A DNA stretch of 64,000 bases from Phoronis australis (lineage: Eukaryota > Phoronida > Phoronidae), in the NCBI GenBank assembly GCA_002633005.1, contig NMRA01000389.1, forward strand, positions 262,041 to 326,040, given 5' to 3'. Shown piece by piece: positions 37,101-48,320 of the stretch (within the stretch, counting starts at the first letter, position 1; every line of letters begins with the position of its first letter). The translations under genes were made by a program, and so were the position numbers. Under the pieces are notes generated by a model that saw only the letters and a list, made by a program, of their open reading frames with translations, made no database searches and was not told the origin of the DNA.

Positions 37101-40100
37101 CATGTCCTGCCGAACGTGACTTGTCTTTCAGGTTCTGAGGTGACCATCACTTCATTTTTGAAGGTTTCCGCAGAATATGTCTTGGACATTACATGCAAAA
37201 TTTCTCTGTATCTGCAAAATTACTTGCATTCAATAGCCGATTTGATGATATTTTATCCATTGCTTTCTGAAAATATCACCGAGCCCCCTCCCGCAGGAGT
37301 TTAATATACACTCTTTTAATGTATGTGAAGATGACAGGTCACAGGTGGCTGTCTCTGTGGAAATGCGTAAGAGTTGGCACTGCTTTCACAAAGTCATCCT
37401 GTCATAATAATTCTGATAATTGTTAAATGCATTATTTCAAAGAATGTGTTGGGAACATGACTATGTATGATGTATTGAAATGAATATTTTCTGATCTATT
37501 GCAGGTTTGAGTATTCACACTTTCCATGGAAACTTCTTCGTGCGGTCCACTGACCTGCTGTCCCTGCCTAACATCAACCCTGACGCTGGCTTTGGTATGC
37601 AGATATCTATTGAAGACTCTTTGATGGAGTATCCAACTGTCAGTCTCCAGGCAGCATTACTTTATACGTCTGGAAAAGGTAGGCTGTGTTGTTTTATTGA
37701 TTTTATTAAAAGCCTTGTGCACAAGACTTAATAAAGTTTTATGGTATGAGGAAATACCTTTCACTGAGTGGTGGTGTTTTGACTTGGTGTATCGATCCTG
37801 TCACTTTGTAGAGTTGGCCACAAGTGATCAATGTCATGTGTTTTATTGAGAATTTGTTTTGCTTTACTCTGTCATAAGTAATATGTTTTCTAAACTGGTA
37901 TAATCAAGTGATGAATTTCAAGAACTGTAAGCTTATATTTTTCATTTGAAATGTTACAGGGGAGCGGCGAATTAGAGTACACACTCTATGTTTACCTGTA
38001 ACCAACCAGATGTCAGAAATACATGCAAATGCTGATCAGCAAGCTGTCACTTGTTTGCTGGCCAAAATGGGTGAGTATTAGGGTCTGGATATACATTGTA
38101 ATTCATTAAACCATCAGGTGTTTCAACAATTCAGACAAGAGAATTCTAAGCAAAAGTTATGTCACCGAGGCATTTGATTGTTTATTCTAAAATAAACATT
38201 AAATATTTATAAATTATTTTCATTGTTGTATGATTTGACATCTTACTGTTGCTTTCTGAAGTTTGCTGTTTTAAATGTGTTTATCAAGGCAGCAATTGAA
38301 TACAAATATTAATAATGTGCATGGTAGCTCATTACAATCTATTTACTCACTTAAATATATTTGATTATAAGTTAAAAGAATTGGCTACATTCGTCACTGA
38401 GAATCTGGGATTTTCTTTGAAGACCCTTTAGTTCAAGAACTCTACTTTCAAAAATGAATTCATCAGCATTCCTTGAAAAATATGAAAATCTTGATTTTCT
38501 ATAGCCAACCCCTTACGCTAAAATTCCTTAAAAGAAAATCCACAACGACTTTTTATAGCTGATAGATTAAAGAAACAGAATTTGCAAGTTTCGGGGTAAA
38601 ACTTGTGTTTGTGGAACAAACGGCAATCTCTGAAAAGTTCCAAGATAACAAACATGTGCATTGCTTTGAGCACATGATAAAATTTTGAGGTCATCAAGAA
38701 TTATGGGGTTCTACTAACCCTTAAAAGTCATTGCCAACAAAGGGGTAGTCTGTTACTTTAACTCGTGAACCAAGTGTTCACTCAGGAGTTGATGTTATTG
38801 ACTAATTTCACTTCTTGTTTTCAGCTGTGGACAGATCGCTATCATCGTCATTCAGTGATGCCAGGGATGCCATGATTAATGCCTGCGTCGACTCTCTTAG
38901 TGCATTTGGTGAAACCCTGTCATCATCTCAGAGAGTTGGAGGTCTGTCGGCCCATCATGCTCTTCGCTTGCTGCCAGCATACATTTTGGCACTGTTGAAG
39001 AGTGTAAGTCATTATAGCATACATTTTGGCACTGTTGAAGAGTAAGTCATTATAGCATACATTTTGGCACTGTTGAAGAGTGTAAGNCCTTGTCCTGTGG
39101 GAGAGAAGCAGTCATGGTGGTAGAGTCAAGGTGGATGCCATAAATGGTGATGGAGGTGGTCGGCTGAATTGTCTTGTCGTGGTTGATAGGGATGCCTAGA
39201 GAGTCGCAGAGCGATATGAATGAGGCGAGGTCCCGGGATAGAGATATCAATAAAGGACTTTTGTACAGATTTGTATAAGGATTTCTATACAAATTGAAAA
39301 AATGAATTTTGTATAAATTTGAGTAAGTGAGTTTTATATGGATTTAAATGTAGTCTTGCAGTACGTGTCCTTTGTTTGCACCTTGTTCATATTTTCATTT
39401 TTATTGTCTGATGATTCTCAACAGATTTTCCAAACACTTTGTTGTCATATATAACCTTTGTTAGTTATTTTTATTTGGTAGAGTTGTGTGTTTTGTTTGA
39501 TCATCATTTCCGGAAAAGCTTAATAATATCGCCAAAATTTGTAATTTAGAGTTTAGACTTTGGAAACGACTATTGTCTCTTGTTTTAATTGATATTTGCC
39601 TGAACTTAATATGTCACGTTTTGCTTAAATTTTAATGATTCAATTGAAAGGTGGCCTTCAGGATTGGTACTAGCACTAAGCTGGACGATCGTGTGTATGC
39701 AATGGAGCAATGCAAGAACCTACCACTGCAATACTTGATGTTGAAGTTGTATCCCAGCCTGTATCCTGTACATGCTCTGGATCAAGTGGTAAGAGACATT
39801 AGGTGTAGATATACCATGTGGTCATAAGTGAATTGGTCTGATGTTTTTGCTAATTGATTTTCAGTGAGAAAATTCTTATTATTTGTCTTTAAAACTGATA
39901 CATTTTGCTTTTCATTTAATGTGAAATATCATTTACTTGCATTGATAAGATTATCTCAACACATGTTATTACCTTGCGCTATTCATTGTATTATGATGGA
40001 GACTCGTTTCCTATCAAAAGAGGTCCCTAGTTGAGGTCTGTAGTTGTACTAGAGTAACATACAACAGTGGTCACAGCAGATGAAACGTTAATTGACCGCA

Positions 40101-41680
40101 GTTTGAAAATAGCCACTTTGCTTATCTGATACACCTGACTGTAGCCACCATCTCCAATGGGAAATTTCTATTATTTTTTGACATGCTTTCGCCTGATTGT
40201 GAAGCTTTTCTTTTACAAGATAAACACTTATCGTTTCCATTGAATTGTCTAAATTTTTGCGACTTGCTGATAAATGCCAGTTTTCACTGAGTGACGTCTA
40301 ATGAATATGGCTTTGGAGAAGTTGAACTTATTGTGATTTATAACTGTTTGTATTCTCTATTATTTTCGGTTCATCACAGACTAATTGTTTGTCCATTGCT
40401 TTCACAGAGTGCTGACACTAAAGGCGACAATATTGTACCCAAGCTTCAGTTGCATCTGTCCTCTGCTTATCTGGATCGTCATGGAGCTTATGTGCTCGAC
40501 GTCGGCGACGCCTTGTATTTGTGGATAGGTGGCGCTATTAGTGACGTGTTTGTGCAACAAGTATTTGATGTGCCCAACTTCATGTCCATTCAAGATGGCA
40601 TGGTATGTGTTCGTGGACAAGAGTACGTGACAACACAATGAAACGTCTAGTTCATCATCTTGTTTAAGCTCAGCAGTGTTCACTTAAAGAGTAGAACTTG
40701 TATGGTGAAATTTGAAAGCATTTTGGCATGTTTTTCCTTAGAAGTGGAAAATTGTCAAAACAATGCAGCTCTTGGTGATGAAATGGTTTCAGTAATTAAT
40801 TAGGTGAATGGGTTCTACCTTCAGTAACATTGATTTGATGACTTATCTAAACAATCTGTTTGATAATGTGTTACTTCTAGCACTTCTCAGTTTTAATGTA
40901 TTGCTTTGTACATTACAAAACTTTGTAAAGCTTTTGCAATCTAAAAAGCATAATTTTCCTTCCAGAACGAATTGCCTGAGTTAAATAATCCGTTATCAGA
41001 AAATCTTCGTGCATTGATTTGCTACTTACAAGATCAACGTCCGCATTTTGCCAAGCTGCAAGTGATCAGGTAAGCTATTCCATGTACCTTGATGGTCACA
41101 TTAATTGATCAGAGTTCCTCATTTCTGAACTTAGAAACCTTTAAGGAGCATTTCATGAAACCTCAAAAGTGGCTCGTTAGAAACTTTATATTCGTCCTGT
41201 TATTTTTTTTTTTGTTCGACAGACTTGTACTTGTCTACTGATTGAAAACCATTCCAAATACATTCGTGCCAGTCCAGGAATGATGTAAACCACACCACTG
41301 TCTGCAATAGCTTCTATTGACTATTCTTTAGCTGTAGAACTGTGTCTTACTTTAGACATGTTTTGTGCGTAACTGCTGCTTTTGGTATATGGTTTTCAGA
41401 GTTTATTTAGTAGGTGTATACTTATGAGTATCTAATGTTTATTCATGTGCTATTGATTAAAACTGAGAACTTAGTGTCATTCAGTTTTTATTGTAAAGAA
41501 TGATCCCATTCAAGTTGAACTGTATCAAACAGGTGATAAGTGAGTGACTGTTATGTAATGTGTTGCAGGGACGACAGTAGGAGTAGGATGCTGTTCCTTC
41601 AATATATGGTGGAAGACAGAAGTGAATCAGCCATGTCATACTATGAGTTCCTACAGCATATTAAGAAGCAGGTCAAGTAG
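26639..41680 (+). CDS. SEC24: COPII coat protein SEC24 (SEC24A/B type), 22 coding exons
   Basis: Cargo-selecting subunit of the COPII coat; it pairs with SEC23 on ER exit sites. Coding exons: 26639-27152, 28019-28126, 28842-28934, 29199-29773, 30885-31106, 31489-31604, 31907-32009, 32514-32640, 33403-33512, 33688-33754, 34413-34577, 34966-35123, 35302-35403, 35821-35944, 36860-37018, 37505-37678, 37960-38070, 38825-39003, 39651-39788, 40408-40602, 40966-41069, 41569-41680. All phases agree: 3756 nt, 1251 residues (human SEC24B about 1268). N-terminal Pro/Gln/Gly-rich region 1-500; zinc finger with C590, C593, C611 and C614; trunk about 655-900 ([11 protein letters not shown]); then beta-sandwich, helical and gelsolin regions. 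[13 protein letters not shown] and [17 protein letters not shown] mark the A/B rather than C/D paralogue. The start at 26639 follows an in-frame TGA (26621), but an upstream coding exon cannot be excluded. Exon 2 could end at 28120 instead of 28126 in the same frame. Confidence 0.95.
28371..28721. repeat. foldback element F1, copy 2
   Basis: Terminal inverted repeats of about 45 bp: the left end reads GTGGAAATAACTCC-TTGGCCATGCCTCTGAATTCCA, and the right end is its near complement ending in GTTGTTTCCACCCCCTCACAAC-type sequence. The internal part is rich in CCATAC and CCCAGT-type strings that also pair across the centre. It shares its outer arm with the element at 12708-13030. It sits in SEC24 intron 2. 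Confidence 0.8.
29404..29640 (+). repeat. coding minisatellite in SEC24 exon 4
   Basis: Tandem 21-bp units (cctcttggtggcccagcgcca and variants) encode a heptapeptide repeat PPLGGPA, with degenerate units ([18 protein letters not shown]) at both sides. All units keep the reading frame. It lies in the disordered SEC24 N-terminus, where length variation is probably tolerated. Confidence 0.85.
32631..32708 (+). repeat. 39-bp tandem duplication spanning the SEC24 exon 8 donor
   Basis: Two copies, 32631-32669 and 32670-32708, differ by one base (gtacgt versus gtatgt). Each begins with the last ten exon bases (gttaatgaaa) and continues into the splice donor. The zinc-finger exon therefore has two consecutive intact donors. 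Using the second would insert 13 residues ([13 protein letters not shown]) without changing frame. Confidence 0.92.
36300..36785 (+). repeat. dispersed repeat family R1, copy 2
   Basis: Shares ordered blocks with 61990-62665, such as AAAAGT-TATATTTT-TCT, CAGAATTTGATTTTTGAC-like, GAAAGTGGAA-ATT-TAAAAACA-TTCC, GAGCAGTGCA and ATTTCTGAGATA-GATTTCC. In reverse complement it matches 6800-7260 (AGGGTCCTAGA-type end). It lies in SEC24 intron 14. I saw no open frame longer than noise. Confidence 0.75.
38976..39086 (+). repeat. 38-40-bp triplication spanning the SEC24 exon 18 donor
   Basis: Three near-identical units begin at 38976, 39016 and 39054. Each carries the last 28 bases of exon 18 (agcatacattttggcactgt onward) followed by a gtaag donor. 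Only the first agrees with the protein ([12 protein letters not shown]). The middle copy lacks two bases, and its donor would shift the frame. Use of the third would read into an in-frame TAA. An ambiguous base at 39087 ends the array. Confidence 0.9.
39088..39245 (-). mobile_element. DIRS-like reverse transcriptase fragment
   Basis: The minus strand encodes [22 protein letters not shown] followed by [24 protein letters not shown]. This pattern (C-x-LG-P-I-x-x-x-K, P-T-T-x-x-x-x-x-G, LP-x-DK) is seen after the catalytic YVDD-type region in DIRS/Ngaro-like and related retroelement reverse transcriptases. It is GC-richer than its surroundings, starts at the ambiguous base 39087 and breaks off near 39245. 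It lies in SEC24 intron 18, right after the triplicated donor. The class assignment is from motif memory only. Confidence 0.6.
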
Positions 41681-42738
41681 ACACACTGACAAATTTAGTG
41701 AGAAGTTGGTGGCCAGTCTACACAGGCTGCTGGGACTTTACTGCATGGTTGCAATCATGAACTCTTAAAAGGGGAATAATGTGTATTTTGAATTGACAAC
41801 CTTGTAGTAATCTGTAATTAAAATGACACTTTGTAAAGTGCGCCCCGCGACAAGGTTCCTTTAAAGTTGCAGTTTGCTTACTGTAACATTAGAGGATATG
41901 CTCAAAAGCAAAAATGATTGACTATATAGTCTTATTTAGTCCCTTTTGTGAGGCTAGGATGTGAGGTCTTGCATGGGAGGATGGTGTCAATAACTTGTTA
42001 AGGGTATCATAATTACTGAAGGAAACAATTGTTAATATGTAGATATATGCGTACTGTAGCAAGCAAACTCAACCAATTGTTTTAATGGGTAGAGAAATGA
42101 CAGAATGGCTGTTGATTCAACAATTTCTTTATTGTATGTTGCACGTTTACTACTTTGGTAAATGAAGTTTGTTGAAAAATTACTTGCAACTTGAAAGTGA
42201 AGAAAAGCAGTCTGTATAACAAACAGTGCCTCTGAGGGCTTGTACTGTATGCAGTTATGGGTCTGTTAGGTTGGAAAGTTTCAAAAGAATCAGAACTCCA
42301 GATATAAGTTTTCAAACACTCAAATTTCAAATGAAAAACGATGAAATGAACTTTTATTATTGGGAAAGTCACTAAGATTTTAATTGTTTGTTTGGATTCT
42401 TTCACTGTTAACAGCTCTGAAACTGTAGCCAAGATATTAGATGTACGGTTTGACAGAAAACGGCCTGTATTGGAAAACTAGTTAAATGTTACAAAATTCC
42501 ACGGGCGTCAGTTGCAGATCAACTGTGAACTCTGCCAGTAGCTCTTTCGAGTGTTGACTTGGCTATGACTCTGCGCGGTCTGTACTTGGGTTGTCTTAGT
42601 TTTCACAGGGCATATTGGTCTAGAAGACATTCTGGTGTAAATTAAATGTTGAAGATGTTATTTTACTTTCTATTTCTTATCTTCCCTACTATTTGATACG
42701 ATACGTGCAATTATTTATTTTAATTCGAATACAATGTA

Positions 42739-42744
42739 AATAAA
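42739..42744 (+). promoter_or_regulatory. SEC24 polyadenylation signal
   Basis: AATAAA about 1.06 kb after the SEC24 stop at 41680, in an AT-rich 3' UTR without other supported features. An open frame on the minus strand at 42082-42432 within this UTR shows no family signal. Confidence 0.6.
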
Positions 42745-44764
42745 GCCACAAGGGTGCATCAGTTCAAACTGGCAATTATTCAACTCTAGGCTCTGCTAAG
42801 TTGCAATTTTTACACACATAAAGTTGTGCACAGAAATGGAGCACTGCATCATACAGCCTAAGCCTTAAAGACATATTTGCATGCTCCTAAGTACGCTCAC
42901 GTATAGCAGGAATTAAAGGACAATGCTATTTTAACATAATCTACACTAAACAAAGTGCACTTGTATTCATAGACTACTTGTAAATGTGAAAACAAAAAAA
43001 TCTCTAAATAGGTGTACTCTGCACTAATGACCTACCTCACAGGCTCGCATCGTGCAGTGTTATTCCCCAGCACGTCAAGTTACATACTGGACATGGTTCA
43101 ATGATTTGCGACGGATCATTTTCACCACAAAAGCTTGTTCTTAAAAAAATGGCAGTTTTCAACCTACTTAGTTCATATTCATATTGTCACTATATTTTGT
43201 GTTTCGTATTTTGTTTTCTCTTAACCCAAATGATCTGTGCTGGTTTTTAATGATCATCAAATGAACAAGAGCGTGTGAATATAAAAGGCTTTTATTTTGC
43301 CACAACAGAGGGAGGAAAACAAAGAATAATATAAATGAAACTGTCCCATACAAATTATTTGAAAGTAATTCTTCACTACTGTCATTTCTCATTATTTTAT
43401 AGATAGAAGTGATGTTGTCATGCTTTTAAATTAATTCCTTTTTGCCAAAAAAATTAAAAACCGAACCCCCAGCAAATCGTATGAAAGATCATACCATAGT
43501 GGAAAATAATCCCTCTAATGGCAAACCTTAGTGATCTTTATTACTGTTTGCATGAATTATACACACTAAAAGTTGTAATTAGTTGGCAACAGTCAGCGTT
43601 GCTGAGCAGAAACCCAGGCAAATCGTCCAGCATGTGGTTGGGCTTGCCATTATCTTCACATTCAAGATCACCAGGAATTGTCCATAACAATCCCAAAAGC
43701 ATACAAAATGAATGCCGACAGGGAGAGGGTCAATGACAGACTTATTTTCAAAATGTCAATGAATATTATTGATAAGAAAACGATTTTTGGAACTGCTTTT
43801 TAAGGAGGAGACGGGGTCTGCCAATATCTGTTTTGTTAGCTTTTGATTAAGAAAATCTCTTAAATTAGTATCCATGGGAACCAGAAACAGAATTATGTTG
43901 AAATGTGATGGCTTGTAGCTGGTGCTAGAAAGCTTTTTTCAAAACAGAATTGAGCATATTTTCCAACAGAATTTAATGAGTTATTAGTGCAGTCTATAAA
44001 TTAAGGCTCAAAGTGGTTCTGTAAACTATTGTACAGGGGTGTAACTACATTTTTATCTTGGAAGTTTTAAAAACAAGTTGTGCAACATTGCTACCAATCA
44101 ATGATCCACAACTTTCCCCTTCCAAGCCTAATCAATCCATCTTAACATTACACCCCAACATACCAAATGCCCCGCTGTGACACATATGCAAAGACTGTCA
44201 TGTCAAAATTTCACCATCCCATGTGTGAACAATGGGTTTCTCTAACACCTCTTAACGCATGTCAAAATGTGAAGGCTTACTACAAAATGCAAACCCATCA
44301 AAAAATCTTGCTATAAAACATTTCCTATTATCCTCCATATAATTGTATATTTGACCACTTAATCTTCTATTGGGACTCACACGAATTTTCGGACATCAAA
44401 TTCGCATTTAACCGTTTCTTTTTTGGTCAAATTAGACTAGGTGCATAACAAAAACTGCATAAAATGGGTGATAATACAAAAAGACGTGACTTGGGCATCA
44501 CATCCCACACAAGTCCTTGTGAAGAAGGTTGTTATTTCGGTCCCTGACAAACTGCCATGAAGACGCACGCCATCCTTGAATATCAACACTACTGCCCAAG
44601 AACAATCCGTCTCATTCTTGAGTCAACGTTAAAGGGAATAAACCAAGAGGAGTCTGAGTAAGTAACCAAATAAAACACTATTAGCAATCATTAATGAGAC
44701 TATTGGAAGATTGAATGCTTCCATACAGTGTGTAGTCCTGTTATTACGTATCATTGGACGACGA
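42745..44764. other. SEC24-SAR1 convergent interval and SAR1 3' UTR
   Basis: No coding sequence is supported. The two genes converge here. On the minus strand, AATAAA candidates for SAR1 lie at 43542-43537 and 43296-43291, giving a 3' UTR of about 1.2-1.5 kb. That would leave roughly 0.5-0.8 kb between the two transcript ends. Confidence 0.45.
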
Positions 44765-47700
44765 TCACTTGATGTACTGCGCCAGCCAACGAAATCCTTC
44801 CCCATAGCCCTGTCTCTTGAGCACACTACACATAAATATTTCCATTGGTCGTGATGATAGTTCATTCAAAGGCACTATTCCCTGCAAATACAATATAAAG
44901 TATGTAACAGCACTAAAATCAAGGAAATGCATTTTGCAAAAGTGCTTTCAGACTCTAGAACAAAACATTGATGACAGACATGTTCAGTCTTGGATTTACT
45001 ACACATGGAAAAACAGTGCATGAATTTAATTAGTAAACGGGTATCATAATTATAGTCAAAGTAATTTTGAATCCCATTTTACAACTCTCCCTGCTTCAGT
45101 ACAACTGTCATGTAATAGTGTACTTAAATCCAGATCAAAATACAAGTTTTCCAGATGAAAGCGCCCACATTGTCACAAGGTGACTAGAACTCTGCTGAGA
45201 AGTTAACCTGTGATGGCAGAACAAGAGTGAACGGTAACTGCTAATCAATGCCCAAAATAAACAATGTGAAACCAACAACACTCACCTTTCCTGTTGTTTG
45301 TCCATATAAATTGAAGTGATGTTTGAGTTCTTCTTCGTGGGCAGCACCTGCTTTGTCTATTTTATTGCCTAGCACCAACACCGGCGCGCTGGCGACTTGT
45401 TCGTCGGTTAGTAGGCTCTGTAAAAGTAGGCACATTGCATGGGGGTAGCATTGAACTTGGATTTCAACACAAGGCTTCGTGACATGTGAGGATGAAGAGG
45501 CACTTCAGCAGTTAGACTTGGATAATAACTCTGCTGGTACTTGTAAACCCAGTGACCCAACGCTGTACATACTATGACCAGGGTTTGTTTCATGAAAAGT
45601 GACTTATGACAGAACTTTGATTTTGCGCTCTCACTTAGTAAATACTGAATAAAGGTTTAGGAATCATTAGCTCATCACAGCCAAGAAAAAATTACACAAA
45701 TTACCTCAGTAACAAGAAGAGATGAGTATATTCTCTGAGACTTTGTATTTTTGCTAAAGTGAATTTTAATTATTTTTCATAAATAGTTGTGTGGGTGCAC
45801 GACCAATTTGAACTTAAAATGCAAGAAGCAGACCCCAGACACCAGATGGCGTGCTTGGACTGGGACTCGTAGTTGATTGATTAGAGTATAAGAAAAGTCT
45901 GGGAGCTTTGTAAACCTTGCTTCAACAGTCAACCATATCTCTTACATGTCAGGTTAAATCATGACAGTGAAGCCTACGTACATAACACTGTTCGTTAATA
46001 CAGGTTTAAGGAAAATGAAGTGATTTTGTATCATGACATGACAAATGGTGTTCCAAATGCTGTTTGCTGTACGTGAAGGGTATAAAAAACACAATGAACT
46101 GGTCAAGAGCAGTTGTCACACCTGGTTAAAACTAATTGCGAAACCAGGGTATTGTGTTACTAAGTAACACAATAATAAAATTTTCCTTGATATTAACTAA
46201 ATCAAAGGCAAGGAAAATTGATGTGGATTGCCCATTCTGAAGGCCATCTCATTAGCTTAGTCCATCCTACCTCTAGCTCCCTTCTGGCTTCTTCAAACCG
46301 GTCTCTAGCACAGGAGTCTATTAAGAAGACTATACCATCAACAGCAGGGAAGTAGTCTTTCCAAACTCTTCGCACTTCAAAATCAAATGCACAGTACATT
46401 AGGCAAGTACCTTCGACAAGCCTTAGACTAACGGTGTAAACAGCAAAAGTAGAACTGTACAACTTTACATGAACTATGACGACTACACACTTAAAATGGC
46501 TATGAACCCAACCTCTGTCACACAAACTAATTTTTGATTTAAACCCTGCAACATTATTTGATTGGCCAAAATGTCAAAACAAGTGCTGTGTCTGGGCTTG
46601 GAAAGAACTGACAGTTGGTTATTGCTGGAGCTCTGGTTGTGTAAGATAACTTGTCACAGTGTGTTATTCTATTGGTCGAGCATGGTCTCCATGAATAACA
46701 ATGTGTGTCATTCTATTGGCCGAGCATGGTCTCCAGGCATAACAATGTGTTAGTTCTTCGCTTGACCAAAGTCGGAACCAATTTTACAGCGATAAGTAGA
46801 CTAAATCAAAAGTTAGTGTCTTTGACAGAATGCGGGTTTATTAATGTAGTTTCAAAACTAATCAGCCGCACTACTTGATTAGTAAACACACCAAATCCAT
46901 GTTTATGTTCTATTTTAATTAATAACCACACGTAAACAACATCTCTGTCACAGTCTACACAGTATGCCACTGGAAAAATGTTGAGAAGAATAACCAATGC
47001 ATTGGACTAGCAAAAGGTTGCTTTACCTTGTTTATGACCTCCGAGGTCAAAGGTTGTGAACTTCATACCACCCATGGACAACTCTTCTGATGCTGAAGTA
47101 AACACAAAACGAATAGACAACATGGCAAGAAAGCTGGCAATGGCTTTGATGGTTGAAAGTGGATTAAGGGTTACAAAGGGGAAGGGAAAGAGAGAGAGCC
47201 CAGAGATAAGGAAATGTTTCCCTTGAAGTACTTGGGACTTATTCAGAAATGGATTTTGAAAATCTCAAGTGATGGATCGCCTTTTTAAAGGATGTAGCAC
47301 AGCAGCGGTGGATGATCTTCAAGCACAGAATTTGTGTTTCAAAAGTTCGAAACTTTAATTAATTAGCTGCAATGATAGTCACCAGCAATAAAAAAATGCT
47401 ATAAAGGCACACTGCACACAGCTTCAAGATATTCTGACCACATTTTAACACTGTACCTGCACTTCTACTGAAAGGTCTAGATACTTTTAAAACAGACAAC
47501 CAAGCAAACAAACGTACTTGGGTGTAGTGTGGGAACAGGTGCAGCCATCCTGTCTTCCTTCAACATTGACAAAAGAGTTGTCTTGCCAGCGTTGTCAAGT
47601 CCCAGAAACACTAACTTGCCCGACTTTTTGTATAAACCTGAAGAAAGCACAGTTACTGAACAATAAACCTGAAGAAAGCAGAGTTACTGAACAAGCTGAA

Positions 47701-48320
47701 ATATCACTATATACACAACTTTGAAGTCAACTTCCAAGCAAGCATCAGAACTTTAACTTGTGATCAAAGCTACCATATGGGCACTTAAGTGTACTTGTGA
47801 TCAAAGGCACCATATGGGCACTTAAGTGTGCTTGAACTAAAAATTGGCACTGATAAAAAGTATAAGTTTGCGATTGACTGCCTTCTTACTGAAAACTCAT
47901 TTCAACAAATGATCGTTAAAGTTTGGAACAGTAACTGAATTAACATCCCAAAGGTTATTTCCTAAGCACTGCAGTAACAAACAAATGCACATTGTTTTTA
48001 TATTGATGTTTCCAATAGGGATGGATGAGACACATCTAGAACACAACAATGAAAAGTTAACTTGTCAATTGCTTAAAAATTTCCAGTTCCATTACTCACT
48101 AGACAGTTCTCTGGTAAATTACAGGTTGTAGTAGAGACGGGAGTTTATCAGGTATTTAATTTATTTTGACTGTGTAAAACTTGTAGAAATAAGAAACCTC
48201 ATATAATTTCTCAACACCAAAATGCCCAGCTTCTCAAATTTATGCAAAAGGAGTCACCTTATCATACTTAAACTTACCTAAAAAGTTTAACACACCGGCA
48301 AACCAATCCCACAAAAACAT
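44765..48320 (-). CDS. SAR1: small COPII GTPase SAR1, six coding exons
   Basis: ARF-family GTPase that starts COPII coat assembly by inserting its N-terminal helix into the ER membrane and recruiting SEC23/SEC24. Exons in transcript order: 48320-48278, 47637-47518, 47092-47027, 46374-46271, 45417-45286, 44881-44765. Phases agree: 582 nt, 193 residues (human about 198). The N-terminus is a short hydrophobic helix ([19 protein letters not shown]). G1 is GLDNAGKTT (K33, T34); switch I is PTLHPTSEEL; switch II is FDLGGHK with catalytic His74; G4 is NKID (129-132); G5 is [13 protein letters not shown]. No Cys or Gly signals for lipidation are seen, as expected for SAR1. It ends WLAQYIK where human ends in QYID. 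It runs antisense and tail-to-tail with SEC24. The exon 2 acceptor lies in a tandem duplication. Confidence 0.96.
46661..46748. repeat. 44-bp tandem duplication in SAR1 intron 3
   Basis: Two copies of about 44 bp, beginning at 46661 and 46705, share ATTCTATTGG-CGAGCATGGTCTCCA and CATAACAATGT-type sequence with a few mismatches. It lies inside the intron between SAR1 exons 3 and 4 and touches no splice site. Confidence 0.85.
47634..47694 (-). repeat. 31-bp tandem duplication spanning the SAR1 exon 2 acceptor
   Basis: Two adjacent copies (47634-47664 and 47665-47694), nearly identical, each contain on the minus strand a polypyrimidine tract, CAG and the first bases of exon 2 (GTTTA). There are therefore two consecutive plausible acceptors. 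The protein requires the downstream one (exon from 47637). Using the upstream one would add 31 nt and shift the frame before the P-loop. Confidence 0.9.
47756..47829. repeat. 37-bp tandem duplication in SAR1 intron 1
   Basis: Two adjacent 37-bp copies (47756-47792, 47793-47829) of acttgtgatcaaag-accatatgggcacttaagtgt differ at two positions. It is intronic and without coding effect. Confidence 0.9.

Noticed and set aside
42082-42432. 116-codon minus-strand frame
   Set aside because: Inside the SEC24 3' UTR, AT-rich, no motif.
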